This document shows, one piece after another, positions 9,305-17,926 of a DNA stretch of 64,000 bases (position 1 is the stretch's first letter; each line of letters starts with the position of its first letter). The translations under genes were made by a program, and so were the position numbers. The DNA is from GWF2-38-69 sp965228125 (lineage in GTDB: Bacteria; Verrucomicrobiota; Lentisphaeria; Victivallales; GWF2-38-69), in assembly GCA_965228125.1 (NCBI GenBank), contig OZ245791.1:1488001-1552000 (forward strand), written 5' to 3'. Under the pieces are notes generated by a model. The model was not told where the DNA came from, searched no databases, and worked only from the letters and a program-made list of their open reading frames with translations.

Positions 9305-10597
9305 ATGCAGCCTCGCAAATATTACAAGACAGTTCAAAATCAACTCAAAAATTGCTTTGCCAATAGCGGTTGCGCAATAACTATTGAAAAAGAGCTTATT
9401 GAAGAAGGTTACTGCAAAGATTTCCCAAAGATGATAACATCTAAGGAAAATCTTGATTACCTCACTCTTAACAGGGCTTTTCAAGTACATCTGCCAATTA
9501 TCGGAGATGAAAACAAGATAGTTTTATGCCCTATGGATTTTGAGATATTTTTATCGGGTGATCAGTACAAATTATATGCTGATAAGGAAACCCAACGGGG
9601 ATATTTTAAACAAACCGTTCCTGTAATTGATTTTATAAAGAAAATATTCGTTGATGCAAAAGTGCCGTTTTTACTTGATTTCACTCCTTCTGGAGGGCAC
9701 ATACTCTTTAATGTAGACGTCGAACAAGAAGCAGGAAAAGCGCTTCAGTCAATAGGATGCGTCGAGGAAGATATGTTCGAATCAGGAATAATACATGGTG
9801 TTACAGACAAGGCCATGCTTACTTTCAGTGGAATAACAAGGTTAGCTGAATATGTAGCTTTAAAGACAATGGAAGCGTTTAAAAATAATGAGAGCGAAGG
9901 GAAACTTCCTGTAACTGTTTCCGACTCTGCAGAATATTGTATCAATATAGACAATAGTTGGTGTGAAGGAGCTCCTCATGCCAGATCAATCAGAAGCCCA
10001 TTCAGCCTTCACAAAAAAAACATTGAAAAATACAATAGATACGATGAACCGCCGCTTGTGGATGTGATAGGCGGCGTTTTCGACGGAAAGGAATTTCACC
10101 ATGAAGCAGATGTTGATAATGTAATAGAATGCATGTGGGATCTTCAGAAGGCCAGCGAGTGGTCTCAAAACTTTGACGGGAAAATACCTCTTGCTGACAA
10201 TTCACTTGTCGATCTTATTGAAACATATAAAAAATCGTCATTGTATAAATTTCACAGTGAATTTGATTCTACAGAAGATTTACCCTTGGGGAATGCCTTG
10301 GAATTAGCCAAACGTGTCGAAAACATTCCTGATTGGTCGAAAGATATTCTTTACAACCCTGATCCAAGAGTACTTCAGCCGATAAATATGATGGGATTTA
10401 TTTACGATTTTGTAATTTATGCAAAATGGAAGCCAAAGCACGTGGCTAACATTATGAGAGATATTTACCTTGATAAATCTTTCTGTTGGGTTCAAGACTT
10501 TGTTTATTCATCTCCGGCAGGTGAAAAAGCAAACTTCTGGGTTAGAACTTTTGCAGCGATTGCCTATTGGAAAACAGGCTCTCTTCAGATAAACTAG
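9305..10597 (+). CDS. AEP-like (archaeo-eukaryotic primase small-subunit-like) protein, copy A
   Basis: A 430-residue protein not matched to a named bacterial family. Its conserved blocks follow the order of the AEP catalytic core: PMDFEIFLS at residues 77-85 (candidate motif I, as D-x-E), TPSGGHILF at 127-135 (motif II, SGG-H), and INIDNS at 213-218 followed by RSIRSPFSLHKK at 227-238. The last closely resembles eukaryotic PriS, where a catalytic Asp is followed by KSPFSVHPKTG. AEPs make primers or act as primase-polymerases; whether this protein does so is inference. The C-terminal 180 residues hold KWKPKHVANIMRD and EKANFWVRT, shared with copy B at 10902-12218. AAGGAG precedes the ATG. The zinc-ribbon gene is 47 bases downstream on the same strand. 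Confidence 0.7.
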   Translation: MQPRKYYKTVQNQLKNCFANSGCAITIEKELIEEGYCKDFPKMITSKENLDYLTLNRAFQVHLPIIGDENKIVLCPMDFEIFLSGDQYKLYADKETQRGYFKQTVPVIDFIKKIFVDAKVPFLLDFTPSGGHILFNVDVEQEAGKALQSIGCVEEDMFESGIIHGVTDKAMLTFSGITRLAEYVALKTMEAFKNNESEGKLPVTVSDSAEYCINIDNSWCEGAPHARSIRSPFSLHKKNIEKYNRYDEPPLVDVIGGVFDGKEFHHEADVDNVIECMWDLQKASEWSQNFDGKIPLADNSLVDLIETYKKSSLYKFHSEFDSTEDLPLGNALELAKRVENIPDWSKDILYNPDPRVLQPINMMGFIYDFVIYAKWKPKHVANIMRDIYLDKSFCWVQDFVYSSPAGEKANFWVRTFAAIAYWKTGSLQIN

Positions 10598-10644
10598 TTA
10601 GACTAGCAATAATTTTAATCATCAACACTAGGAGTATATAAAAT

Positions 10645-10830
10645 ATGAAAACTTGGACTTGTGCAGAATGCAATTGTAACCAAGTGGAAATTCCATTCTA
10701 CAGAAAATGTTACCCTGATACTGAATCTTACCTGTGTCATACATGCAGTTATCATGCCCTAAAACAAGGCAGGGTTGATATCCGTATGATATCTGATTTG
10801 GATTTTATTAACTGGTACGAACAGGAATAA
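10645..10830 (+). CDS. Small zinc-ribbon protein between the two AEP-like genes
   Basis: A 61-residue acidic protein. CAEC near the start and CHTC at residues 31-34, with extra cysteines at positions 11 and 20, form a likely zinc ribbon; the C-terminus (MISDLDFINWYEQE) looks like a short helix. AGGAG lies 10 bases upstream of the ATG. It sits 47 bases after AEP-like copy A on the same strand and before a terminator, so it is probably cotranscribed with copy A. Zinc-binding modules accompany many primases, so a nucleic-acid-binding partner role is plausible but unproven. No named family was recognised. Confidence 0.7.
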   Translation: MKTWTCAECNCNQVEIPFYRKCYPDTESYLCHTCSYHALKQGRVDIRMISDLDFINWYEQE

Positions 10831-10851
10831 ACATCAACTAACTGACAAAAG

Positions 10852-10886
10852 AAAATGGGGCTCTGTTTTACAGCGCCCCATTTTTT
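10852..10886. terminator. Bidirectional rho-independent terminator
   Basis: AAAATGGGGC pairs with GCCCCATTTT, with an inner CTGT/ACAG stem, followed by a T run; the A run on the other side makes it work for the convergent AEP-like copy B as well. Confidence 0.9.
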
Positions 10887-10901
10887 ATTCTACTTTAAAA
10901 A

Positions 10902-12218
10902 TTATATTCTCATCCAGCCGGCTTCTATATAAGCAAGTGCGGAATAAGTCCTTGCCCAGAAGTTTGCTTTTTCGTCTGAAGGATATTCATAGACGTAGTC
11001 ATCATGCCAATTGTATGTCGAATCTGAATAAACATCTCTGAGAATATTTGCCACATGCCTTGGCTTCCATTTATGAATTAATACAAATTCCCGTACAAAA
11101 TTTATCAGATTGATTGGCTGTACGCACATTGGGTTAGGAAAGTTAAGCATCCATCTTGAAACCTCTGAGAGGGATTCTACTTCCTTTGCATATTGGAGAG
11201 CCATTCCAGGCTCATTATCGTAAGTGTTGTCAAAGTCCTGATGAAGTTCATAGAGTTCAGAGCGTTTGTACTCATGAATAAAGTCTATAAGGGTATTATT
11301 GGCGTTTGGAATGTGTCCGGTAAAAGCTTTAGCGTAATCTGCGGCTTTTCCGAGATCCCACATACAGTCTATGACGTGATTAAAATCGTTATACCCCGTA
11401 ATTTCGCTTCCATTGTAGACCATACCCACAACGTCACAAAGGGGCTGTGAAGTTTTATAACCAAATTTTTCATAATTTTTCTTGTGCAAGCTAAACGGGC
11501 TTCTGATACTTCTGAATCTTGGAGAACCTTCGCACCAGCTATTATCCAGATTGACGCAATTCAATGATGCGTCAGAAATAGTAACAGGTAGTTTACCTGT
11601 ACGCAAATTAGCCCTGAATTCCTTGATTGTAAGCAAAGCGATGTATTCGGCAAGACGGGTAATACCGCTAAACACCTTAGCCGTTTCAAGTGGAACAGTT
11701 TCTTTATTTCTATAATCCATGCCGCCTTTAGCCTCATTGCATATCCTTATCAGGCCTTCCTCCAAAAAGCCTATATTAGCAAGTTCTTTCGAAGATTCCT
11801 GATACAGAGGCGTATAAAAAAGGATATGCCCGCCAGAAGCTGTGTAGTCGAGCATAAAAGGCATTTTCCTCTTCAGAAAAATATCTTTTATATAGTTTAT
11901 TATCGGCCATATTTTCCAAAAGTAATGTTTATGGCTGTCTTTGTTTTTGAAAAGGTATTTCTGTTCCTGTGAAAGGAAAAGCTCATAATCCATAGGGGCA
12001 AGTATTGCCTGAGAGCTTATTACAGGAAGATGTACCTGAAAACCTCTTTGCGCAGTTAGGTAATAAAGCTGGTCTTTGTCGAATGTGAGAGAAGGAAAAC
12101 CAGGATCAGCGTTATATTCTTTTATGAGAGTTTTTTCATTTGCGATAACATAATCGCTCATGGCAAAAGCATTATTTAACTGTGGAAAAACATTATAATA
12201 GTATTCGAGTATATCCAT
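10902..12218 (-). CDS. AEP-like (archaeo-eukaryotic primase small-subunit-like) protein, copy B
   Basis: A 438-residue paralogue of the protein at 9305-10597, colinear along its whole length. The same blocks recur: FQVHLPVI, PMDYELFLS (D77 and E79), TASGGHILF (SGGH at 128-131), NLDNSWCEG (D225), SIRSPFSLHKK (237-247), KWKPRHVANILRD and EKANFWART. Retention of the putative catalytic residues in both copies argues that both are active. Copy B has about a dozen extra residues before the FSGITRLAEY block. The start is supported by AGAGGAA just upstream of the ATG. It is convergent with the copy A/zinc-ribbon pair and not obviously in an operon. The AEP assignment rests on motif order and the motif III region, not on a database search. 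Confidence 0.7.
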   Translation of the reverse strand: MDILEYYYNVFPQLNNAFAMSDYVIANEKTLIKEYNADPGFPSLTFDKDQLYYLTAQRGFQVHLPVISSQAILAPMDYELFLSQEQKYLFKNKDSHKHYFWKIWPIINYIKDIFLKRKMPFMLDYTASGGHILFYTPLYQESSKELANIGFLEEGLIRICNEAKGGMDYRNKETVPLETAKVFSGITRLAEYIALLTIKEFRANLRTGKLPVTISDASLNCVNLDNSWCEGSPRFRSIRSPFSLHKKNYEKFGYKTSQPLCDVVGMVYNGSEITGYNDFNHVIDCMWDLGKAADYAKAFTGHIPNANNTLIDFIHEYKRSELYELHQDFDNTYDNEPGMALQYAKEVESLSEVSRWMLNFPNPMCVQPINLINFVREFVLIHKWKPRHVANILRDVYSDSTYNWHDDYVYEYPSDEKANFWARTYSALAYIEAGWMRI

Positions 12219-12396
12219 GAATTCCTCTTACATTTAATTTGTTAAAACCTTGTACATCATATTGTCTTATTTAAGGGTGAAACGCAATACTTGAAGTTAA
12301 TTTTGTTGCCGGAAAGAGTAATTTTAGTGTTTGTTTGTTGCAATGAATTGAAGCAGAGTATTATTATTGTCAGAACTAAACAGGTGGAATAATTAG

Positions 12397-13251
12397 ATGA
12401 AACTCGAAATCATATATATTTTTGGCGACAGCCTCCATGATACAGGAAACCTAAAAAAACTTACAAACGGGAAATATCCGTCTCAAGCTTATTTTGATGG
12501 GCGTTTTTCAAATGGGCCTGTATATTGCGATTACCTCGATAATGCCATTTTAGAAAAATATTCTCAAAAAATCTGTATAAAAAATTATGCTGTAGGCGGC
12601 GCTTTAACAAATTCCGTAAATGGATACTCTCCTGAGTCGACTAGTTTAGTTAGCCAGATTGAGTCGGAAAACTTTGTTTTCAAAGGAGATGACTTAATAA
12701 TAATCGGGTGCGGCGCAAACAATTATGGCTTTTTTTTTGACATTCATAAATTTCCGTTTATCCACTTGAACAGGCTCTACAACCTGGCAAATGACATTGA
12801 ACTATGCGTGAAAAAAGCAATTGATCAAGGCGCTGAAAATATCCTTCTCTTCAACGTCCCAAACATGTTTATGGCTCCCCTAAAATATAAGCTTAGTGTG
12901 TTTTTCAGGAAACTGGTTATGCCTATTATTTCAAAATCGCTTTTAACGACAAATAAGAAAATACAAAATTTTGTCAATGGGTTTGAAAAAAAAGGTGTGA
13001 CTTTAGAGCTATTTGATATTTGCAAACTTTTTTCCGAAGCCTTGAACTCGCCTGAGAAATTTGGCTTCGAGTGTTCAAAAAAATATGTTATTCCGGGTTT
13101 GGGCAGGTATGATACAAAAATACCCAACCTCAAGGAACACAGCGAATATCTCTTCTGGGATTATGTCCATCCAACTACACAAGGCCATAAAATGCTAGCT
13201 CGGCACATCTTTAAACTGTTGCAAGATAAATTTCAGCCTATGTTTCAATAA
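12397..13251 (+). CDS. GDSL/SGNH-family lipase or acylhydrolase
   Basis: A 284-residue SGNH hydrolase. Block I is IYIFGDSLHDTGN with the nucleophile Ser12, block II is YAVGGALT, block III is GCGANNY with the oxyanion Asn, and block V is WDYVHPTTQGH with the Asp-His pair. The layout is that of the plant-type GDSL and phospholipase/thermolabile-haemolysin-like group. No signal peptide is visible, which suggests a cytoplasmic location or atypical export. GGTGGA precedes the ATG. Divergent from AEP-like copy B across 178 bases. The ester substrate cannot be predicted. Confidence 0.88.
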   Translation: MKLEIIYIFGDSLHDTGNLKKLTNGKYPSQAYFDGRFSNGPVYCDYLDNAILEKYSQKICIKNYAVGGALTNSVNGYSPESTSLVSQIESENFVFKGDDLIIIGCGANNYGFFFDIHKFPFIHLNRLYNLANDIELCVKKAIDQGAENILLFNVPNMFMAPLKYKLSVFFRKLVMPIISKSLLTTNKKIQNFVNGFEKKGVTLELFDICKLFSEALNSPEKFGFECSKKYVIPGLGRYDTKIPNLKEHSEYLFWDYVHPTTQGHKMLARHIFKLLQDKFQPMFQ

Positions 13252-13441
13252 AATGCAAACACCATAAAGAAATAACGTTTTCTCAACAGGATACCATAAA
13301 TTGTAGTTAAATCCGCAATTCGGATATTTCTTACGGATTGATGTTCTTAGGTTTTAACCTTCAGGAAATTTGCTTTTTTTATTATCAGAGCTAAAATGCT
13401 ATTCCAAAATATGAAACAACAACAAATAAGTGGAGGCTGTT

Positions 13442-13897
13442 ATGAAAGTATCTAAAGTCTTAGCCGACAAGAAAAACAAAGTACTCCAATATATTCATAT
13501 TGATGACACTATCAGAACTGCTTCAAAAAAAATGCATGACTGTGAAGTTTCTGCTCTTATCGTTCTGGAAAACAATGATAATCCGACGAGCTATGTCGGC
13601 ATCATTTCTGAACGAATGATTATGCGCCAAGCTTGGAACTATGAAAACATTTTAGACCAAAAAGTATCTCAGTTGATGTCACGTCAGTTGTTAATTATTA
13701 AATCTGATGATGACATAAAAGAAGTTACCAATATTCTTTCGCTTTGCAAGGTAAGAAACATTCCAATCTGGGAAGGCAATACGATTATTGGAATGATTAC
13801 GCCTAATGATATTATCAAATCCATGCACGATGACAAGGAAAGCAGAATCCATCAAATGTCTGATATGTCTGGCTCTTACGGTAACAAAGTTTACTAG
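13442..13897 (+). CDS. CBS-domain pair protein
   Basis: A 151-residue protein made of two CBS domains (about residues 8-65 and 75-132), which as a pair bind adenine nucleotides such as AMP, ATP or SAM and act as energy sensors. The ends MSRQLLIIKSDDDIKEV and VRNIPIWEGNTIIGMITPND are typical. The frame is open from a GTG at 13430, but GGAGG at 13432-13436 places the start at the ATG at 13442. There is no attached effector domain. Its stop codon overlaps that of the convergent EF-G gene, so neither has its own terminator. Confidence 0.88.
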   Translation: MKVSKVLADKKNKVLQYIHIDDTIRTASKKMHDCEVSALIVLENNDNPTSYVGIISERMIMRQAWNYENILDQKVSQLMSRQLLIIKSDDDIKEVTNILSLCKVRNIPIWEGNTIIGMITPNDIIKSMHDDKESRIHQMSDMSGSYGNKVY

Positions 13898-15966
13898 AAA
13901 GAGTTTTGGATTCTCTGCATATCTTCTTTGCTCAGTTCCTGATAACCGCATGGCTCCATACTAAATGAGGCTCTTCCGCCAGATAATTTTGGCAGAGCTT
14001 TGCTGAACCCGAACATTTCAGACAAAGGCACCTCACAGTCAAGTTTCTTTATATCCTGCAAAGATTCCACTTTGTATATGACAGCCCTGCGAGACTGAAG
14101 GTAAGCGTTTATTTCTCCAATAGTGTTTTCTGGGCTGAGGATTTCTACTTTTGTAATCGGCTCCAGAAGTATGGTGCCGGTTCTGACTGCTGCATTAACT
14201 CCATTAAGAACAGCTCCGGCAATTGAACCTTCATTTGTCTTATCTTTTATTCCGGTAATACCTGTAATAATTCCCCTGATATAAATTAGCGAATATCCCC
14301 AATTGCCGCCCGTTTTAAGTGAATTTTTAAGAGCTTCTACTGCAGCATTGACCCATGTCTGCGGGAGATTTTTCGTAACCTTGGTATCTGCGCTTACCTC
14401 AAGACCTGCTGGTAGTCTTGGAACAGGTTCAAGTCTGAATTTTACTTCAGCGTAGTATTCATTGTCAGCTATTACTTTATTGAAAAGGCCTGTAAAAATA
14501 CCTTCATTTAGCAATGTTTCCTTATAAACTACTTCCGGAGCACCATGCCTTACATCAATATTGAACTCGTTTTTAAGCCTGTTTGTGTTTATCTCGAGGT
14601 GCAGTTCCCCCATTCCTGAAATAAGTGCTTGTCCTGTAGATTCATGGACATTTAAGCTTAGCGTAGGATCTTCCCTGCAAAGCATCTCTAATGCATAACT
14701 TAGCCTGTCTTTGTCTTTTGATGAGCGCGGTTCGATTGCCATTGATATGACTGGTTCGGGAAAAGTAACCCTTTCAAAAGAGATTGGTTTATTAACAGCG
14801 CACAAAGTATCGCCAGTAGTTGTGTTTTTTAATCCCACAAGCCCGACTATATCGCCCGGCCCGACATTATCTGTGGGTTCTACATTTTTTGAATAAAGTC
14901 TCAGGATTCTTTTGATCTTCAGGCGTTCCATTGTTCTGGGATTAAGGACAGTCATATCTGATGAAAGCATTCCGCTATATGTTCTGACATAAAGCAAATC
15001 CCCGCTTCCACTTGCTATCACCTTAAAAACAAATGCTGAAAAATTATTTTCGTGAATATCAAGATCTATCTGTTCGTCAGTTTTTACACTCAATGCCTTT
15101 TGAAATGGAAAATCTTCAGGGCTGGGAAGATAAAATCCAATTGCATTCAGAACTGGCTGCACTCCAATATTCTTTTTCGCAGACCCACAAAATATCGGGC
15201 ACATTTTTAATCCTACAACAAGCTCTCTGATAGCTTTTATAAGCAGTTCTTCAGAAATAGGTTTTTCTTCCAAATAATACTCAGCTATTTCATCAGAAAT
15301 ATCAGCGATCGCCGATATCATTTGCCCCCTTCTTTCCTCAGCCTCAACTTTGAATTCAGGAGGAATCTCTTTAGATTCAACTTCTGCTCCATCTTCAGCT
15401 TTGAAAGATAAAAATTTCATCGTAATTAAGTCTATAACTGCATTAAATGATGATTCAATGCCAATTGGCATTTGAACCGGGATAGCCCTGATACATGTAA
15501 ACTTAGATTGAATTTCTTTTACAACTCTATCAAAAGAAGCTCCTATTCTATCAAGCTTATTTATGAAGGCAAGTTTTGCTACTTTGTATTTATCGGATTG
15601 CCTCCAAACTTTTTCGCTCTGCGCTTCAACTCCTTCTACAGCACTGAAAACAACTACAGCCCCATCTATTACTCTCAATGAACGCTCGACTTCTGCTGTA
15701 AAATCAATATGCCCTGGAGTATCTATAAGGTGATAAAGTTTGTCTGCCCATGCAAATGATGCTGCTGCTGCTACGATTGTAATGCCTCTGGCTCTTTCTT
15801 CATCCAGATAATCCATAACAGTGCTTCCGGAATCAATATCACCTATCTTGTGGGTTTTCCCTGAATAATAAAGAAACCTTTCGGATAAGGTTGTTTTTCC
15901 CGCATCAATGTGTGCGATTATTCCGATATTCCTGATATTTGATAAATTGACAGATTCCTTATTCAT
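13894..15966 (-). CDS. fusA: Elongation factor G paralogue (translational GTPase)
   Basis: A 690-residue EF-G. G1 is AHIDAGKTT (residues 18-26), followed by switch I ERARGITI, G3 DTPGH and G4 NKLD, then domains II-V ending in MFGFSKALPKLSGGRASFSM and a domain V tail. The WRQSDKYKV stretch after G3 and the isolated locus, away from rpsL, rpsG or tuf, recall the second EF-G copies of several phyla (EF-G2 or spd-type), which may work in translocation or in ribosome recycling. The frame extends 13 codons further upstream, but that part overlaps the terminator of the previous gene, so the ATG at 15966 is the start. The stop overlaps that of the convergent CBS gene by three bases. Confidence 0.9.
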   Translation of the reverse strand: MNKESVNLSNIRNIGIIAHIDAGKTTLSERFLYYSGKTHKIGDIDSGSTVMDYLDEERARGITIVAAAASFAWADKLYHLIDTPGHIDFTAEVERSLRVIDGAVVVFSAVEGVEAQSEKVWRQSDKYKVAKLAFINKLDRIGASFDRVVKEIQSKFTCIRAIPVQMPIGIESSFNAVIDLITMKFLSFKAEDGAEVESKEIPPEFKVEAEERRGQMISAIADISDEIAEYYLEEKPISEELLIKAIRELVVGLKMCPIFCGSAKKNIGVQPVLNAIGFYLPSPEDFPFQKALSVKTDEQIDLDIHENNFSAFVFKVIASGSGDLLYVRTYSGMLSSDMTVLNPRTMERLKIKRILRLYSKNVEPTDNVGPGDIVGLVGLKNTTTGDTLCAVNKPISFERVTFPEPVISMAIEPRSSKDKDRLSYALEMLCREDPTLSLNVHESTGQALISGMGELHLEINTNRLKNEFNIDVRHGAPEVVYKETLLNEGIFTGLFNKVIADNEYYAEVKFRLEPVPRLPAGLEVSADTKVTKNLPQTWVNAAVEALKNSLKTGGNWGYSLIYIRGIITGITGIKDKTNEGSIAGAVLNGVNAAVRTGTILLEPITKVEILSPENTIGEINAYLQSRRAVIYKVESLQDIKKLDCEVPLSEMFGFSKALPKLSGGRASFSMEPCGYQELSKEDMQRIQNSF

Positions 15967-15983
15967 AGAGCAGAGTTGGTTAT

Positions 15984-16020
15984 TAAAAAAATAAGACTGA
16001 AGCATTTCTGCTTCAGTCTT
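15984..16020 (-). terminator. Rho-independent terminator of the esterase gene
   Basis: A perfect 12-bp inverted repeat, AAGACTGAAGCA and TGCTTCAGTCTT, around a TTTC loop. On the minus strand it is followed by a run of seven T. It separates the esterase gene from the EF-G gene. Confidence 0.92.
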
Positions 16021-16032
16021 AGATTCTTTAGT

Positions 16033-16779
16033 TTAATAAAGTTTTGAAAGGAAATGGTTCATCTGTACAAACCACCACGGCCAATCATGGTTAACATCGT
16101 TACCCCAATAATCTACCCAGGCAGGAATTCCTTTATCTCTAAGAGTATAATCAATATCTTTTGTATCTGCTACAGCTTCATCTTCCCAAGCGCCTTGCCC
16201 TGTACAGATAACGATATTACTCTTTCTGTACCAATCCAATTTATTGCCATCAGTAACATTAGGAAGGTAATGAATAGGTGAGTTGTAGTAAACATCTTTG
16301 ATGTCATTTGCACCCATTTTGAATTCATTTCTGTCCATGCGATAAAGACCACTTAGAGCTATTGTGCCGCCGCAAAGTTCAGGGTGCTTGAGAAAGAAAT
16401 TCACAGCATGATAAGCGCCCATGCTTGTTCCTGTGGCCATTGGCCTTTCTTCAGGAGACTTGCTATGGTTTCTGATAAAAGGAATAACTTCGTCAGTCAC
16501 ATATTTGTAATACTGATCGTTTCTTGCACTTCTCTGGGCAGGGCTTGCGCCAAAATTGTACCAAGATTCAGTGTCAACACTGTCAATAGAGTAAAGTTTT
16601 ATTTTCCCGCCGTCTATAAAACTGCTTATTTTACCAATCATTCCCTGTCCTTCAAAGTCAAAATACCTGCCGCGGGAACATGGAAATACTATGAAAGTTT
16701 TTCCGTAGTGGCCATAGACTTTGAGTTCCATATCTTTGCCCAGATTCGGGCTGTACCATTTATGAACTTCTGTGTGCAT
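16033..16779 (-). CDS. Putative esterase, alpha/beta hydrolase (esterase D/PHB depolymerase-like)
   Basis: A 248-residue alpha/beta hydrolase of the putative esterase family. The nucleophile elbow is ATGTSMGAYHA (G-x-S-x-G), with the acid and histidine expected in WGNDVNHDWPWW near the C-terminus. No signal peptide. Homologues of this type often occur near ATP-grasp ligases, and one lies at 7909-9075; whether the two share a pathway is conjecture. An in-frame start 13 codons upstream exists, but AAGGAG lies 5 bases before the ATG at 16779, so that start is chosen. Confidence 0.85.
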   Translation of the reverse strand: MHTEVHKWYSPNLGKDMELKVYGHYGKTFIVFPCSRGRYFDFEGQGMIGKISSFIDGGKIKLYSIDSVDTESWYNFGASPAQRSARNDQYYKYVTDEVIPFIRNHSKSPEERPMATGTSMGAYHAVNFFLKHPELCGGTIALSGLYRMDRNEFKMGANDIKDVYYNSPIHYLPNVTDGNKLDWYRKSNIVICTGQGAWEDEAVADTKDIDYTLRDKGIPAWVDYWGNDVNHDWPWWFVQMNHFLSKLY

Positions 16780-16965
16780 TTTTCTCCTTTTAGAAAGTTT
16801 GTTAAGGGTAAAAATCAAATAACAATTTTATCTATATAATAAACTCATATTTCCTTATTTCAAAAAAAATATTTTTTTAATTAATTCAAGAATAGAGAAA
16901 TAGAAAGAAATAGTTAGAATAGCGCTTGTAGAATTCATAAATAAACCAGCCTTATTTAATTCTTT

Positions 16966-17919
16966 ATGCATAAACTATTATTGCTCATATTTTCATTGTT
17001 TATACTCACATTTTTTTCATCATGCGAAAAAAACAATAACGAAGAACTGGCCTCAGGCTACATAGACGCAGACTATGTATATATTTCCGCGTCATGCTCT
17101 GCCAAAATTAAAAATTTGTATACAGAAAAAGGCTTTGAAGTTAAAGTCGGGGACAAACTTTTTGAGCAGGAAAGCGTTAAAGAAACTGCCTTTTTAGGAA
17201 CCAATGAAAACATGGATAAGGCTCTCCAGTATTATGTTGCCGATATGCAAAAAGGCGCAAGGCCACAAGAAATTATTCAATGGCAATGGACTTTAGACGC
17301 TTTAAAAGAATTCATTATTTTTGCAAAACTTCAAAATAAGATGTACGAATTTCTTGCACTCAAGAATGCTGCCGCAGAACAGTATCATTGGCTGGCAAAA
17401 CAAGGTGAATTGGGTCTGACAGCCTTTTCCAAAGCTGTTGAATCTCATATTGCTTACATGAAACTTCCCGAAAGGCCTGATAAAATTGCCGCCTTTGAAA
17501 TGGCAGACCGTTCAGTCAAAAGCATGATTCCCTACACCAAATATCAGCTTCAAGAAACTCTCCAGACATCTCCGTGCGATGCTGTAGTTTTCGATATTTT
17601 TTATTGGAAAGGAGAACTTGTCCAGGAAGGAAAACCAGTTATCATGCTTTTGCCCAAAGACAAACTTAAGGCCGTATTTTATGTAAAAGGTTCTGAAATC
17701 GATAAAATTAAGCTAGGCAATACAGTAAAAGTCCATTTTGGTAAAGGTAAGGTTATTGATGCCAAAGTCAGCTATATTTCACAGAATATCCAATATACAG
17801 ACCCTCTTATCTATTCGCTTAAAAATAACGAAAAACTTTTATATTCCGTAGAAGCACAGTTTTCTCCTACAGATATACTCAAAATCCATCCCGGCGAAGT
17901 CGTTAGTGTGGAATTCTAG
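16966..17919 (+). CDS. HlyD-family periplasmic adaptor lipoprotein of an ABC exporter
   Basis: A 317-residue membrane-fusion-type protein with a lipoprotein signal: hydrophobic LLLLIFSLFILTFF then the lipobox FSSC with Cys at about residue 20. The following VYISASCSAKIKNLYTEKGFEVKVGDKLF is the first half of a biotinyl-lipoyl-like motif, residues 60-190 form an alpha-helical hairpin, and the second lipoyl half resumes at CDAVVFDIFYWKGELVQEGKP. It should bridge an inner-membrane ABC pump to an outer-membrane channel. It is the first gene of an operon with the ATPase and permease that follow. No outer-membrane factor gene is in the window. Confidence 0.88.
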   Translation: MHKLLLLIFSLFILTFFSSCEKNNNEELASGYIDADYVYISASCSAKIKNLYTEKGFEVKVGDKLFEQESVKETAFLGTNENMDKALQYYVADMQKGARPQEIIQWQWTLDALKEFIIFAKLQNKMYEFLALKNAAAEQYHWLAKQGELGLTAFSKAVESHIAYMKLPERPDKIAAFEMADRSVKSMIPYTKYQLQETLQTSPCDAVVFDIFYWKGELVQEGKPVIMLLPKDKLKAVFYVKGSEIDKIKLGNTVKVHFGKGKVIDAKVSYISQNIQYTDPLIYSLKNNEKLLYSVEAQFSPTDILKIHPGEVVSVEF

Positions 17920-17926
17920 CTTGCTT

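Noticed and set aside
9305..12218. AEP-like pair as part of a prophage or plasmid replicon
   Set aside because: No integrase, capsid, portal, Rep or partition gene lies within the window, and the composition does not look different from its neighbours.
16384..16839. 151-codon plus-strand frame
   Set aside because: Antisense of the esterase gene, whose Ser-His elements and ribosome binding site are evident on the minus strand.
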